Below, one piece after another: positions 10,486-23,200 of a DNA stretch of 64,000 nucleotides. Made by a program: the position numbers and the translations under genes. Source of the stretch: Hemileia vastatrix (taxonomy: Eukaryota > Basidiomycota > Pucciniomycetes > Pucciniales > Zaghouaniaceae); NCBI GenBank assembly GCA_030280995.1, contig JASXTE010000002.1:6135683-6199682 (forward strand). The letters are read 5' to 3'. The notes beneath the pieces are model-generated. The model did not search any database. It was not told the DNA's origin and saw nothing but the letters and a program-made list of their open reading frames with translations. Numbering within the stretch: position 1 is the first letter of the stretch; each line of letters opens with the position of its first letter.

Positions 10486-10750
10486 CTTCAAGGTGGGATT
10501 TCAACAAATGAATTAAACTTTGGCAGATTTAAAGGGAGGGAAGCCAAATGAAGAACCCCCTATCCAAGGAGGATTAAATCAGTCCCAAGACAAGTTCTTG
10601 GTAGAGAAATGGAAGTAGGATTGGCTCCATCAGCAGTGGTAAATCCACAATTGCAACAGGGATCCACCCTCTCACCAGACTACCTCAGCTCACCCCTACA
10701 GAGGAAAGCAGAAGCGCCAAAAGTCAGGGCTTGCTCCTATCCCGTGGTAA
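10295..10750 (+). pseudogene. Gypsy-1 ORF-B, overlapping frame, three stops
   Basis: Starts at ATG 10295 (MEGQSYPQPEAMSIEEKDTL), one base out of frame with ORF-A, and ends IPW-stop at 10750. It has the same length as the intact Gypsy-3 copy (about 151 codons). A predicted helical part (QDQLSHLAKQFLRLEESRS) is followed by EKWKW and DWLHQQW, then HPYRG. Three internal stops (one at 10514-10516, two near 10620-10650) break it here. The final TGGTAAGT is kept. Function unknown; see the findings. Confidence 0.5.
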
Positions 10751-13016
10751 GTAGATTACACTCTCAGATTGAACACAATACTAATGATTACAATATAGGT
10801 AATGTTATTGATGTGAAATATGTCCAGAAAATTGAGGAGGACTTAAGACAATTAGGTTTTGATGTAGATACACCTGATTTATCTTTTGTTAATAACAACA
10901 GTACTATTTACAATAATAATACAGTTAACCCTCAGTTTCCACCACTTATTAGTGAGATGAGAAATTCACAAAATAGTGAATAATGTGAGCAGGAAGACAT
11001 GGAGTATTTTAATAATAACCCAACTGTCCATAGTATTGTTTCAGAATTATGGAGTAGAATGACTGAGTGTGAGGAACAGACAATATAGCTCACAAGTGAA
11101 ACAATTTTGTCCTTGACATAAAATATTTCTCAATCGGAAACAAGAAATAAAGAATTAGAGAAAGAACACTTGGCTCCAACTCTTAAATATGATTCTTTAA
11201 GTAATTAATATAGTGAACTTCCAAAAAAATTCAGTGAGTTAGAAAAATTGTATGAATCACCTTTATTAAAATTTTTAATCAGAAACTTAAAGCAGAGCCA
11301 ATGATACCCTATCAGTAATTACAGGGGAGTCAGTGGAAATGAGATTAATGTGCCAACCTATAGTCCTGGTGCAAGGAATGGTAGTGTAAATGAAAATTGT
11401 GTTACTGGTAAGTAAAACTAGAGGTGATCAAAATAAAATAATGGAAAAATAATGAGATTGATAAAGTATTAACCTTATATCAGAGCCAATGATACCATAT
11501 CAGTAATTTCAGGGGAGTCAGTGGCAATTAGATTAATTTTCCAACCTATCAAGAGAGGGAATTAACAACAAAGTAAATGTAATGAATGAGTTAAGTAGTA
11601 CCGATAGTCCCGGTTAGAGGAATGGTAGTGTAAATGAAAATTGTATTACTGGTAAGTAAAACTAGAGGTGATCAAAATAAAATAATGGAAAAATAATGAG
11701 ATTGATGGAGAATAACAAGTGAGAAGAGACTATATATATATATATATGTAATTCTAAAAAATAAGCTCCATCAATCTCATATACATGAAATATTCTATGA
11801 TCACTGAGCGACTATGCAAGGTACATGAGGTGCTGAGCATACGAAAAGGGTTAGGTTGGCCAAGAAAAGGAAAGTGGCATAGAGTCATGCAGAATGATAG
11901 ATGTTGGAGAGATGTGTAGTCAATTATGGGTTATGAGGACGGTTTTTGAATCTGACAAAAATATGAATCAAGAACAAAGTTGTCTTTTGCACAAACAAAT
12001 CAGAGTGTCTCTGATCTGTTACAAAGATTAACTTGGGTTGAAATTGAAACTGCAAATCTACTAATGAATCAGGATAATCATAATTATACACAGTATAATA
12101 ATAATCCTTTCATGTTCAAAAATGAATCTCAATCATTTCCAATGCCAACACAAGTAAAACCATCTGGTGGAAGTGTAAAGTCTGAGAAGACAAATGTAAG
12201 TCACAAATTCATGCAAAAGGAAATACAAAACCATTTATCCAGAGTGAATGAGTTATTGAATTTATCTAAGATTAGTGAGACTAAATCCAATCAAAAGAAC
12301 TGGCCAAAGATTGATCAGTACCCAACTTATGATGGGGAAGCCAGCCCTGATTGGCAGCATTTTATTCAAAGAATTGACAATTTGAAATTCTCATATAAGT
12401 TACCAGATGAAGAAATAACATCAAAATTGATCTCTTCATTTAAGGATGTTGCTTTATTATGGTTTGAAGCTGTATTAAGTGAGGGTAAAGATTACTCTTG
12501 GGCTGAATGGAAGCACCCGATTGAAAAACAATTTGGAGGTTCTAAATTCAGACGCACTCAGCAAAGATTATTTGAGAAAGCTAGGTATAATCCGTTGAAT
12601 GGTGACAAACCTATGGTATTTCTAATTAATTTAAATAAAATATTGTAATCCATTGAGCCAAATATGGATTTTAACTTATGGAAAAATAAAATAATATATA
12701 AATTACCTCGATCTGTCAGAGACATTGTTGTAGCTAGAACAATAATGGTTAATGAATGCTCTGAATTTATTCATATTTGTAATGAAATATTATTAAACCA
12801 TAAGTATAAAGCAAGGTACACAACTTTTAAACAAAATAATGAACCAGTGAAAAATAAGAATTCAAAAACACTGCAGGAAAAGCACAAAAAACCTACTTTA
12901 CCTGTAGTACCTAAAAAGTATGAGACTAATTCTTGTTATAAGTGTGATAAGCCTTGGGTTAAAGGTCACAAATGAGAGAAAAAAATAAATATTGTTGAAA
13001 ATCAACATGAATCTGA
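10609..13016 (+). pseudogene. Gypsy-1 Gag, interrupted
   Basis: Gag frame downstream of ORF-B: QIEHNTNDYNIGNVIDV, a long Asn/Lys-rich coiled-coil part, then the capsid-like core from about 12290 (NWPKIDQYPTYDG, LPDEEITSKLIS, LWFEAVLSEG). A C-x2-C-x7-H-x-C knuckle at about 12934 (CYKCDKPWVKGHK) has lost its last Cys to a TGA stop at 12973. Other breaks: stop at 10981, several stops before 11272, a 685-bp solo LTR at 11273-11957, and a stop at 12646. Confidence 0.8.
11273..11957. repeat. Solo LTR, family E, copy 2 (685 bp)
   Basis: Inserted in the Gypsy-1 gag frame with the target duplication AAAAT at 11268-11272 and 11958-11962; Gypsy-3 shows the uninterrupted sequence. It ends ATCTGACA like the copy at 5220. 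Its first bases TTTTAATC correspond to TGTTAAAT with the G lost. The same ~200-bp internal duplication is present (CAGAGCCAATGATACC at about 11295 and 11486; AAACTAGAGGTGATC at about 11416 and 11660). Confidence 0.75.
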
Positions 13017-16000
13017 GAATGACACAGAAAAAAAGTAAATATTCAAGTGATTATGACAGTATAATCTCATATAGTGATGAAAATGAGGTCTGTATGTTGG
13101 AAGATTATTTTTCCATCTTTGAAAATCCAATATTAAGTATGGACTCAAATGAATAATTAATGAATTTTGAGGATGCTGTAATCATTAAGGATATAAAAGC
13201 TTATAACTTAAGAATGACACCTATTGCAGTTCCAGCTATCATTTATGGAGAAAATGTAAATATATTATTGGACACAGAAGATGCTGGTTCTGTTTTTTCC
13301 ACTAATACATTACAGAAAATTGATAGTGATTAAAAGTCAAAGCTTGAACCCCTTCAAAGTAAAAATTGGAGAGGTTTTGGATCATTACTACAACCCATTG
13401 GTAGATACAAAGCTTCTGTTTTCTTTAAACATCAACATGGTTATGTTAGAGTAACTTGTGACTTTGTAGTAATGGATAATACTAATTGTAGTAGCTGTTT
13501 TATCTTTGGAAATGACATTCTGACTAAGTTTGGTGTGAAATTAGACCTTGCTAATAATAATTTTACTATTGGCATGAATGGTAAAAGAAAATTTAAAATA
13601 AATTCTTTTAACACAGTCTTGCACATTGAGTCAGTAATAAATATTCCTTGCAAAGGAAGAGAATCCAATGAGATGGAACTTCTGGAAACAGAAATTTCTA
13701 AAGAATCATTTGGCACTCAGATAAGTGAAGCTGAGAACACTAATAGTATGGACTTAATTAAAGCATTTCAAATGGCTTTTGTACATGGGACCAATGAACT
13801 TGGCCTTGTAAAAGATAATGAGATGAAAATTAGTTTAACCTGTGATATGGATAATATTCCTGCCAGTCTTAAAAAGAAGTCATAACCTGCTTCACCAATG
13901 AAGAGAAAATACATAGAGGAAAATATTAAGATGTTGTTAAAGATGAAAATTCTTGAGAAGGTTGAAACTACACCAAAATATTGTGTAATATCACCAGTGC
14001 TAATTTCTTATGAACAAGATAAAGTAAGACTGTGTGGTGATTATAGAGCATAAAATACATTTACAGTAGATGATATTTATCCCTTTCCAAGGATTGCCTC
14101 TATACATGCTACCCTTAAAGGTGCTAAATATATAAGTTGCCTAGATGGAAATAAAGGGTACCATCAAATTACTGTTGAAAAGGATTCACAGAACTCTTTG
14201 TTGATAACAACACATATGGGAATATATAAATATGTCAGGATGCCATTTGGACCAAAAAATGCTCCTTCATTATTTCAGAAGTTAATGGATATAACATTCC
14301 ATAATGAAATGCTTGAGGGATGGTTAATGGTATACATTGATGACATCATAGTGTTCTCTAAGACATATGATGAACTCTTAATCCATTTAAAGAAGGTATT
14401 TCAGAAGATTGATGAAATAAAAATGAACCTTGCATTGAAAAAATGTAAATTTGGGTTTGAGTCTTTAAAAGTACTTGGTCATATTCTATCTGGCTTACAA
14501 ATATGTGTAGACTAAAATAAGGTGGCTTCAATAAAGAATATTGGAATTCCTTAAAATATAAAGGATGTAAAATCTTTTCTTGATATGTATAGTTATTATA
14601 AACAATATATAAAGAACTTCCAATTAATTGCTGCACCATTGACCACCCTGATAAAGAAATAAGAAGCTTTCATTTTGAACTATGAAAGACAAAAGGCTTT
14701 TAATAAGTTGAAAGAATTTTTGATGACAGCTCCTATCTTGGAATTACCAGACTTCCAATTACCTTTTGTATTGTATACTGATGCAAGTTTTATTTGTTTG
14801 GGTGCTGCTTTGCATCAAAAACAACTTATTGAAGGGAAAATTTCAGAAGTAGTAATATGCTATATTTCACGTACTCTAAGAAGTAGTGAATTGAAATATG
14901 GTGCTAGTCAACTTGAATGTATGTCAGTAGTATGGGCTCTTGAGAAGATACATTATTACCTAGAAGACCAAAAATTTGAGTTAATAACTGACTGTAGTGC
15001 AGTTAAGTCACTTTTAAACATGAAAACTCCTAATAGACATATGTTGAGATGGCAATTAGCTGTACAAGAATACAGAGGACGGATGACTATTACACATAGA
15101 GCAGGAACCGTACACTCTAATGTAGATCTGTTATCTAGAGTAACTCTACCTAAAAATGATGATAATCCTGCTTATTTTCCTGAAACAGAGATTATTAACA
15201 TTTATGGCATTTATATTGTAGATCTTGAAGATGAATTTATGCAATCAATTCTTAATAATTATGCATCAGATCCTGACTTGAGTAAACTTAATTCAATATT
15301 AAATGATCCATCTAATGCTTCAATGAGTTTTTTAATAAAAAAATTACCACAAAAGTATAAAGAAGCATTATAAAAAGGGAAATTTTCCATTGAGGAAGGT
15401 TTTATATATTACAGGAAGAAACCAAGCAATGTAATTGTATTTCACCCTTCAATGAAGGAGTTAATTTTAAGTATATGTCATGATGTTATATTAGCAGGTA
15501 ATTTTGACTTCCATAAAACATTAACCAGAGTAGAAAATACAGCTTGGTGGATTAAAATGTCTGATGATGTTCAAAAATATGTTGAAACATGTGATTCATG
15601 TCAAAAATCTAAAAGATTAACTGGAAAAAGAGGCAGTTTATTACAACAACTTGAGAAACCAAAAGCTCCATGTGAAATGGTTAACATGGACTTTGTAGCA
15701 GGTTTTCCAATAGCAGGGCCTAAGAGTTATAACTCATGCTGGGTAATTGTAGATAGATTTACAAAAATGTGTGAATTTATTCCTATCCACAAAGAGGTAT
15801 CTTCAAAGGACTTAGCTTTTTTATGGTGGACACAAATGTTAGATATAGCAAGCTTCCCAAAAGCAATAGTTTCAGAAAGAGATCCACAACTTACTTCTGA
15901 GTTCTGGACATCACTTATGGATGGTTCAGGGTGTCAATTAAAACTTTCTAAAGCACACCATCCACATACTGATGGGCTAGAAGAAAGAATGATACAAACT

Positions 16001-16768
16001 TTAGAAGATATGATAAGAAGATATTGTGCTTTTGTTCTTGACTTTAAAGACAATGACAAATTCACGCCTGATTGGGTAACCCTTATCCCAGGTTTAGAAT
16101 TTGCATACAATAGTACAGTACATTCTGTCACTGGCAAAAAGCCATTTGAGTTATGGTTGGGTAATGTACCTAATACCCCTGCTAAAGCTCTTAATAAATT
16201 ACCTAGATTGGATATCCATCCAGGTACAAAATATTATCTTCAGATGCAAGAATTATGCAGAAAGCATTCTCAAGAATGTATAAATAAGGCATTTGAGTAT
16301 GAGAAGAAAAGATGGGATAAATCCCATAAAGAAAAATTGTTCAAAGAGGGTGATGAAGTCCTTATTTCTACACTACATTTTAATTTAAATGGTAATGTTA
16401 AATTGAAGGATCCATTCATTGGACCATTTGTAGTAAAAAAGATGTTTGGTAACAATGCTGTTGAATTTATTCTATATGCACCATATTATAGAAAACATCC
16501 TGTTTTTCCTATTTCTCTTATAAAACCATACTATTCTAATGATACTGCTCTATTTCCAAGAAGATCAGGAAGGCATAAACAGAAATCTAAAGAAATAGTT
16601 GAAAAATAAGAGATTGAAAAGATACTTAAAAAGAGACACCTTACAAAAGAAAAGAGAGTTGAGTATCTATTGAGGTTTAAAAATAAATCAAGTGAATATG
16701 ACCAGTGGATTCCAGAATATGAAATATCTGATCTTAAAAATCTCTTGAGAAAATTTAAATCCAAATAA
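13017..16768 (+). pseudogene. Gypsy-1 Pol with chromodomain, degraded
   Basis: Domains in order: protease near 13270 with the active site altered to DTEDAGS (DTGAAGS in Gypsy-3); RT with MPFGPKNAPSLFQKLMD and YIDDIIVFS (about 14330-14360); RNase H with YTDASFICLGAAL (about 14775); integrase 15452-16609 with CDSCQKSK, MDFVAGFP, SERDPQLTSEFW and GLEERMIQTLED; and a C-terminal chromodomain to 16768 (VEYLLRFKNKSSEYDQWIP). Damage: many stops (for example 13345-ish, 13885, 14051, 14515, 15373, 16609), the zinc-site His lost in ILAGNF, and the second catalytic Asp of integrase replaced (SERD for SDRD). Inactive. Confidence 0.85.
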
Positions 16769-16885
16769 TACTGTTTAATTCAGTATATGTATCATAGAAA
16801 ATTTAAAAATTATTTTTCTATTCACTCCTTACTTATTAATTAAAATGTTGCAACATTTTTTTATTGTTTTTTTTGGATGAGGGAG

Positions 16886-18411
16886 TGTCAGCCTAGGTAT
16901 CCCCAGGAATGAGTAACTTTTATGTTTAAAATAATATAACCTTAATTAAATTAAGATTATAACTTAAAAATAAGGTTAAAATACTTATATATATGTTTAT
17001 GATACATATATATATAATTATTACACTATTATATGACTTATAGTAGTTTAAATAGCTTATCCATAGCCTAATAGTTCTTATTAAGGTGTTAATGGATTCA
17101 TAATATACTTATCTTAAGTGATATTCAGTAATTATAGACATATAAGCTTATATGTATACATAAACCTCATATTCAGTGAAATATGCAGTTATATTATGTA
17201 TATTTAGGTCTATAAGTGGGTTTTAACCACTTAATAGCCTATAAAATTTATTTTTCTGCTTATTTTAGGTCATATGTATGTATTAAGTGGACTCAAAACG
17301 CCTACACAAGCATATACACCTTATCCAGGCGCATATATCCAGTTTGGACAACTTAATCTGCTTCCTTTGATGGATTTTCACAGATTTATGGGTTGGGATA
17401 TCATTACTGGGTTAATATGGATGCTTGGGGATATTATTTGGAGCTTGGACAGTTAAATTGGCTCCTTTATATGCTTTGAGTTTCATTATATACTCCTTGG
17501 ATGAGTTATTTTACCTGTTTCTTTATGGTATCTGCTTTTATCTGTTTATTCTATTTATGGTATGGGTCTGTGGTATCATTAATGTTAATATTCTATAAGC
17601 ATGTTATACTTTTTATCACCAAGCATATGATTTAGACCACTACCTATGTATTTAGATACCCTAACACTAGATAATCTCTTATATCACTATTTATATGCAT
17701 ACCCTAACTTAAATACTTTTAAGGATGCCTCCTCACTACTGAGTCGGCATCCAATCTTTTCTCTTCCCATTATTAATATTTTTTTGCTCACCCGTTTCTT
17801 TAGCTTTTGTTTCCTTTCTCTTTTCTGTCCTGTCCTTTCTTGTCCATTTCTCTCCTCCCTCATTCACATTCTTTCCTTGTCCATCTGCTGTCCTCACTTC
17901 ACTTACTTACTTTATCGATTCTTATCAATTAATTGTGATGGTGGGTCCTTACTGGAGGTCTGGGTGTTGAATCTGCTTGAAGTGGAAGCCATGGGGAGAT
18001 GATGGGCCCTCACAGTGCTGTAATTTCCAGGGATAGCAGTGACATCATCTGGATTGAAGGTCTGTGCACTCCAGTGGCTTTTGGTATAAGTAAGGGAGGA
18101 TTTGACGGGTTATTAGACATCACTTAATTACTACACTGCAAATAAACACTATAAAACAATTATTATCATATATAAATATATTATAAAGCATTTATAAATT
18201 GATATTATCTTTATATAAGCTAAAACTATATTTTATTTATCTAGTTTCCACCACTAGCACACATAAAAATCTAAGTATTGTGAGTTTATATTGAGAACAA
18301 CTATTTTATTAGTCTTCCCCTGAGGTTTAATCACTAAATCATTTAAAAATAAGTAGTAGGACCATTAATATTTACTATTAAATCATACTTAGATACTAGC
18401 ACACACTGACA
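16886..18411 (+). repeat. Gypsy-1 3' LTR with nested solo LTR
   Basis: Starts TGTCAGCCTAGGTATCCCC after the purine tract GAGGGAG and ends CACACACTGACA. It is 1526 bp because of a 345-bp solo LTR plus duplication at 17583-17932; without it the length fits the 5' LTR. Confidence 0.85.
17583..17927. repeat. Small solo LTR (345 bp) in Gypsy-1 3' LTR
   Basis: Absent from the 5' LTR. Begins TGTTAATATTCTATAAGC and ends GATTCTTATCA, with the 5-bp target duplication ATTAA (17578-17582 and 17928-17932). A 7-bp stem, GGATGCC paired with GGCATCC (about 17723-17752), and a long pyrimidine tract lie inside. Size and TG...CA ends suggest a Copia-type LTR; the parent is not in the window. Confidence 0.72.
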
Positions 18412-18416
18412 CCCTT

Positions 18417-19385
18417 TCTGATCTAGGCATGAGCATTGTCTCCCAATCAGGCACTCTCACATTCTGACACACTTGAAATTCTACCATGGTGACTGAACTA
18501 GTTTTCACAAATGGAAAATACACATACAAGGTTATTTTCTGCATAAAAGACAGAGATGGGTTTTATTCACATCTTTCTGATCACAGAAAAATTATTACTT
18601 GAATCTTCCCTCCCCCTTTCACTCCCACCCAAAAAAATCCTCTCTATAATTGGAAAAGTCTTGAAGGGATCTCTCTTCATAATTCCCTTTCCTTCATTCC
18701 CCCCATTCCCCCCTCTAGTGAATTGGCTTCAAAAGAAGTCACTTCCCTATTTATCTAACTAATAGAAAACATTTTCTTACTGAAGCAACCCAGCTCATTT
18801 TTTCACACATGGTAAAATTGTGGTATTTTTTGAATCCCCTCAAGAAAAACTACTACCAAGCCCAAAATCACTTGAGGCTCTCCCCTGCTCCACACCTCAA
18901 GGCTGAGCTCCTGTCAGCAAGAAAATTTTTCTGCAAAAAATAAAGTATCTTTAAAAATAGATTGAAACAACAAACTATCTTCCCTCATATCTCACACAAT
19001 TTTAAAACCATCTAATTCTCTTTATAATTTTTCTGACTCTTGCTCTAATACATTCCTCACAAACAAAGGCAGATCCCTTCACTGAAAAAATGCAAGTGTC
19101 ACCTTATAGCAGGTACCTATCCCTATATTCAGTTTTGATTTAAGATTAAATTTAATTTGAAATTTCATGAGTTAGTGTTCTCATTATTAAGTTCACAGTC
19201 TTTTCAGAAGATTTACAGCTGAGCTGAAACTTAGTTAAGTCAAAGATAGGGAATGGCACCTGCTATCAGGTGCCCATGGTTTTTTTCTGGTGCTTGTAGC
19301 TGAAATTCTACTAAAGTTAAAGGTACTCTTTAAGGACACTTCAGCAGAATACATTACTTGTGAGATCTCAGATATTAAACCTCTC
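18417..19385 (+). mobile_element. Tad-like LINE, part 2 (endonuclease end, RT start)
   Basis: Continues part 1 in frame: after TSD removal the sequence reads SDLGMSIVSQSG, then FTNGKYTYKV and SDHRKII (Ser-Asp-His at 18576-18584 is the conserved endonuclease motif). The linker and N-terminal RT region follow (KNYYQAQNH, NNKLSSL). A 173-bp MITE interrupts at 19100-19272. The last part reads toward CEISDIKPLP, just before Gypsy-2. Several stops and frameshifts are present. Confidence 0.6.
19100..19272. mobile_element. MITE with ~27-bp inverted repeats in the LINE
   Basis: The left end CACCTTATAGCAGGTACC is repeated inverted at the right (CACCTGATAGCAGGTGCC read inward), and both continue to CCCTAT. 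Total about 173 bp with no coding. I see no clear target duplication, so the superfamily is open. Confidence 0.5.
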
Positions 19386-19390
19386 CCTTT

Positions 19391-20187
19391 GTCTGTGGGT
19401 CTCTAGGTCTAGAAGATAAATCTGGAGGTCCTACAAGGGTTTAAGTGGATTTATTGGGCTCAAAAAGCAATGTACGTATTTTCTTTAATCTTTTGATTAT
19501 TTTACTCAAATAATACAAGATGATTACAAATATTAGTATAATTTATATCTTAGAATTACGTGGATGTAAGTACTAATATTATAAAATATAGTAATAAAAA
19601 TTTAATTTATATATTGTAAGTTTGGCAAATAAGTAAGGAATGGTTTTAAAAGTACAAAAAGAGAGGGACATTTATAGGCAAAAATGTGAGAAATAAAGAC
19701 ACAGAGTTAAAACCACCTAATACAAGGGTGTGAGAAAAAAAAACTAAATAAAGAGAGTATGTGAAATAATAAAAGATATACTAAATGGTGCGTAAATAAA
19801 GGTATCACTTTTATTTGAAATAAAACACGAGTTCCCTTAGACCGTCACATTTAGTACAAAACATTTGATTTAAAATGTTGATTCAACAAAAATCTAAATT
19901 TCTTAATAACGGAATTTGAAAAATCTTTTTTTATATTTTTTATATTTTAATACTATTTTTATTCCCTCTCATCTGTATTATTGAGCATGGTGTTAGGGAG
20001 TAAAAATGTAAGGGAAATTTATTTTTATTAATTATTAAAATTATTTAATGTACTTATCTATTTAATTGTAAGTAATACATAAGTAAGAAATAAATAATTA
20101 ATTATTAATAAGGATTTAAAAGGTATGGATTCATCTCAGTAAGATAATTAATTATTTTACTGGATAAGTCTAGTAGCCTGTCTGACA
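19391..20187 (-). repeat. Gypsy-2 3' LTR, family B (797 bp)
   Basis: Read on the minus strand it starts TGTCAGACAGGC after the tract GAGGGAG and ends CCCACAGACA at the LINE junction. It aligns to both halves of the 5' LTR on either side of the solo LTR there. Confidence 0.82.
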
Positions 20188-20235
20188 CTCCCTCACTGTA
20201 AAAAAACAATAAAAAAAATGCTATGATTTTTTCTT

Positions 20236-23200
20236 TTAATAGTTCTTTAGTAGAGTAGGAAGATTAGATATCTCCTTCCCAGGTATCCAAGAATCATATT
20301 CAGAAGATTTATTCTTGAATCTCAATAAGTATTCTGTATCTTTTTCAGCAGTAACTATTCTGTCATTTATAATCTTATCAATTTCTGCTGTCTCAGTGAT
20401 TTCATTAGGGGTCTTTTTTTGGTCTTCCCCTCCTTTTGGGAAATAAATCACTATTGGATGTATAAGGTTTCAAAAGGGATATTGGAAAAGCAGGATGTTT
20501 TCTGTCATATGGAGAATACAAAATAACTTCAACTTCATTATCACCAAACATTCTTCTTACAACAAATGGACCGAAAAATGGGTCTTTCAATTTGTTATTA
20601 CCTTGTAAATTGAAGTGGACTGTAGAAATCAACACCTCATCACCCATTTTAAAATTGTATTCTTTATGGGATTTATCCCATCTTTTCTTCTCATATTCAA
20701 ATTGTTTTTCAATACATTTTTGAGCATGACTCTGGAAGGTTGTTGCATTTGAAGAAAAGATTTTACACCAGGATTTAAATCCAATTTAGGTATTTTATTA
20801 TTGAGAATTTAGGCAGGAGTATTTGGAACATATCCAAGCCAGAGCTCAAAAGGCTTTCTTTGAGTAACAGAATGAATAGTGCTATTATAAGCAAATTCCA
20901 ACCCAGGAAGTAAGGTAACCCAATCATGAGTGAATCTGTCATTGTCTTTATACTCAAGGCCAAAGGCACAATACCTTCTTATCATGTCCTCTAAAGTCTG
21001 AATCATTCATTCAGCTAATCCATCAGTTTGAGGGTGATGGGCAGTAGAAAGTTTCAGATCACAACCACAAACATCCATCAGAGACATCCAAAATTCAGAG
21101 GTAAATTTAGGGTCTCTGTCAGAGATTATGGCTTTGGGAAAACCAGCAGTATTAAACATATGAGACCACCATAAGAAAGCTAATTCTTTAGTGGAAACAT
21201 CCTTGTGAGTAGGGATAAATTAACACATTTTAGCGAATCTTTCCTTAATAACCCAACAATAGTTATAACTGTCTTTTCCAGAAATAGGTAATCCTGTTAC
21301 AAAATCCATGTTTATTACCTGCCATGGTGCATCAGGAGGTTCAATATGTTGCATTAATCCAGCTCTCTTACCAGTCAATATTTTTGATTTTTGGCAAGAA
21401 TCACAAGATTCAACATATAATTTGGTGTCTTCAGACATATTAACCCCCCAAGCAGAGTTTTTAATTCTGATCATTGTTTTTTCAAGATCAAAATGTCCAG
21501 CCAATATGTCATCATGACAAATTTTCAAGATTATTTCTTTCATAGAAGAAGGAATAACAATGACATTACTCAACTTTCTTCTATAATATAGATATCCTTC
21601 ATCAATTGAAAATTTACCTTTCTCCAAAGCCTTCTGGTACTTTGTTGGAAGGGTTTTAATTAATGCTTGTATTGAAGCATTCTTTGGATCATTTAATATG
21701 GTGCATAACTTTTTTAAGTCAGTGTCCTTATCATATGAATCCAGAATAAGCTGTAATAGCTCTTCCTCCATATCAAACACATATATTCCATGAATATGAA
21801 TGATTTTATCCTCAGGATCATAAGCAGGATTAGAGTCATCATTTGGTAAAGGTAACCTTGATAACATATCCACATTTGAGTGAACAATACCAGCTCTATG
21901 AATAATTGTCATTCTTTCTCTGTATTCCTGAACAGATAACTTCCATCTGAACATATGTCTGTTAGGTGTTTTCAAGTTTAAAAGGGATTTAACTGCACTG
22001 CAGTCAGTGAAATTTTCAAATTTTTGGTCATCAAGGTAATAATGTAGCTTTTCTAGAGCCCACACTATGGCTAAGCATTCAAGCTGAGTGGCACCATATT
22101 TAAATTCACTATTTCTCAAGGTTCTTGAAATATAACAAATTACTACTTCTGATACTTTATCATTCATCACTTTTTTTTGATGGAGGGCAGCACCAAGACC
22201 AATAAAACTGGCATCAGTGTACAAAACAAATGGTTGATTAAAGTAAGGTAAAGCAAGAATTGGTGCTGACATCAAGCAGTGTTTCATAGTGTCACAAGCT
22301 CTCTGTCTTTCACTATTCCAGGCAAAATCAACATCCTTTCTAGTCAGTTGGGTAAGGGGTAATTCTATGACTTGGTAATTTTTAATATACTGTCTATAGT
22401 ATCCACACATTCCCAAAAAACTCTGGAGCTCTCTAACTGTGTTAGGAGCCTTCACCTGTTGTATGGCTGCCACTTTGTTTTGGTCAACACATATCTGTAA
22501 CCCTGAAACAACATGACCAAGCACTTTTAAGGAATGAAAACCAAATTTACATTTCTTCAAAGCAAGTGTCATATTTATCTCATCCATTTTGTGGAACACT
22601 TTTCACAGGTGGTTAAGATGGTCCTCAAATGTTTTTGAGAATATAATGATATCATCAATATAAACCATCAGCCATCCTTCAATTATCTCTTCATGGAATG
22701 TGTTATCTGTGACTTTTTGAAAAGCTGAAGGGGCATTTTTAGGGCCAAATGGCATCCTAACATACTTATAAATACCCATATGAGTAGCAATCATCAGAAA
22801 ATTTTGGTAATTCTTCTCAACAGGTACCTGGTGATATCCCTTGTTACCATCCAGACAGCTGATATATTTAGAGCATGTATAGAGCTAATTCTAGGTAAAG
22901 GATAGATATCATCAACAGTATAAGTATTTAATGCTCTATAATCACCACATAACCTGGCTTTATCTTTATCATAAGAAGTTAGGACAGGTGAGATAACACA
23001 ATATTTAGGTGTCTCAACTACCTTTTCAATAATATTCATTTTCAAAAGGGTAGAGATATTATCCTCAATATCATTTCTCTTTGTGGGAGAAGCAAGATAA
23101 GGCTTCTTCTTCAAACTAGGTGATATGTCAGTTAATGGACAAGATAATGAAAGTTTTATTTCTTCTTTAACTAATCCTAGTTCATGTGACCCATGAGCAA

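Larger units (their letters stand above)
8523..18411 (+). mobile_element. Gypsy-1, full-length chromovirus, degraded
   Basis: Ty3/Gypsy element bounded by LTRs with a near-perfect target duplication, TCCTT (8518-8522) and CCCTT (18412-18416). It sits in the LINE endonuclease frame. Order: 5' LTR, leader, overlapping ORF-A/ORF-B, Gag, protease, RT, RNase H, integrase, chromodomain, 3' LTR. It carries two later insertions: a solo LTR in gag (11273-11957) and another in the 3' LTR (17583-17927). Over a ~215-bp stretch its LTRs differ at roughly 6% of positions by eye, so it is clearly older than Gypsy-3. Confidence 0.9.

Noticed and set aside
10500..16700. RIP-type (C-to-T) mutation as the cause of stops in Gypsy-1
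   Set aside because: Comparison with Gypsy-3 gives a mixture: some CAA-to-TAA and TGG-to-TAG, but also TTA-to-TAA, TCA-to-TAA and indels. No clear excess that I can count by eye.
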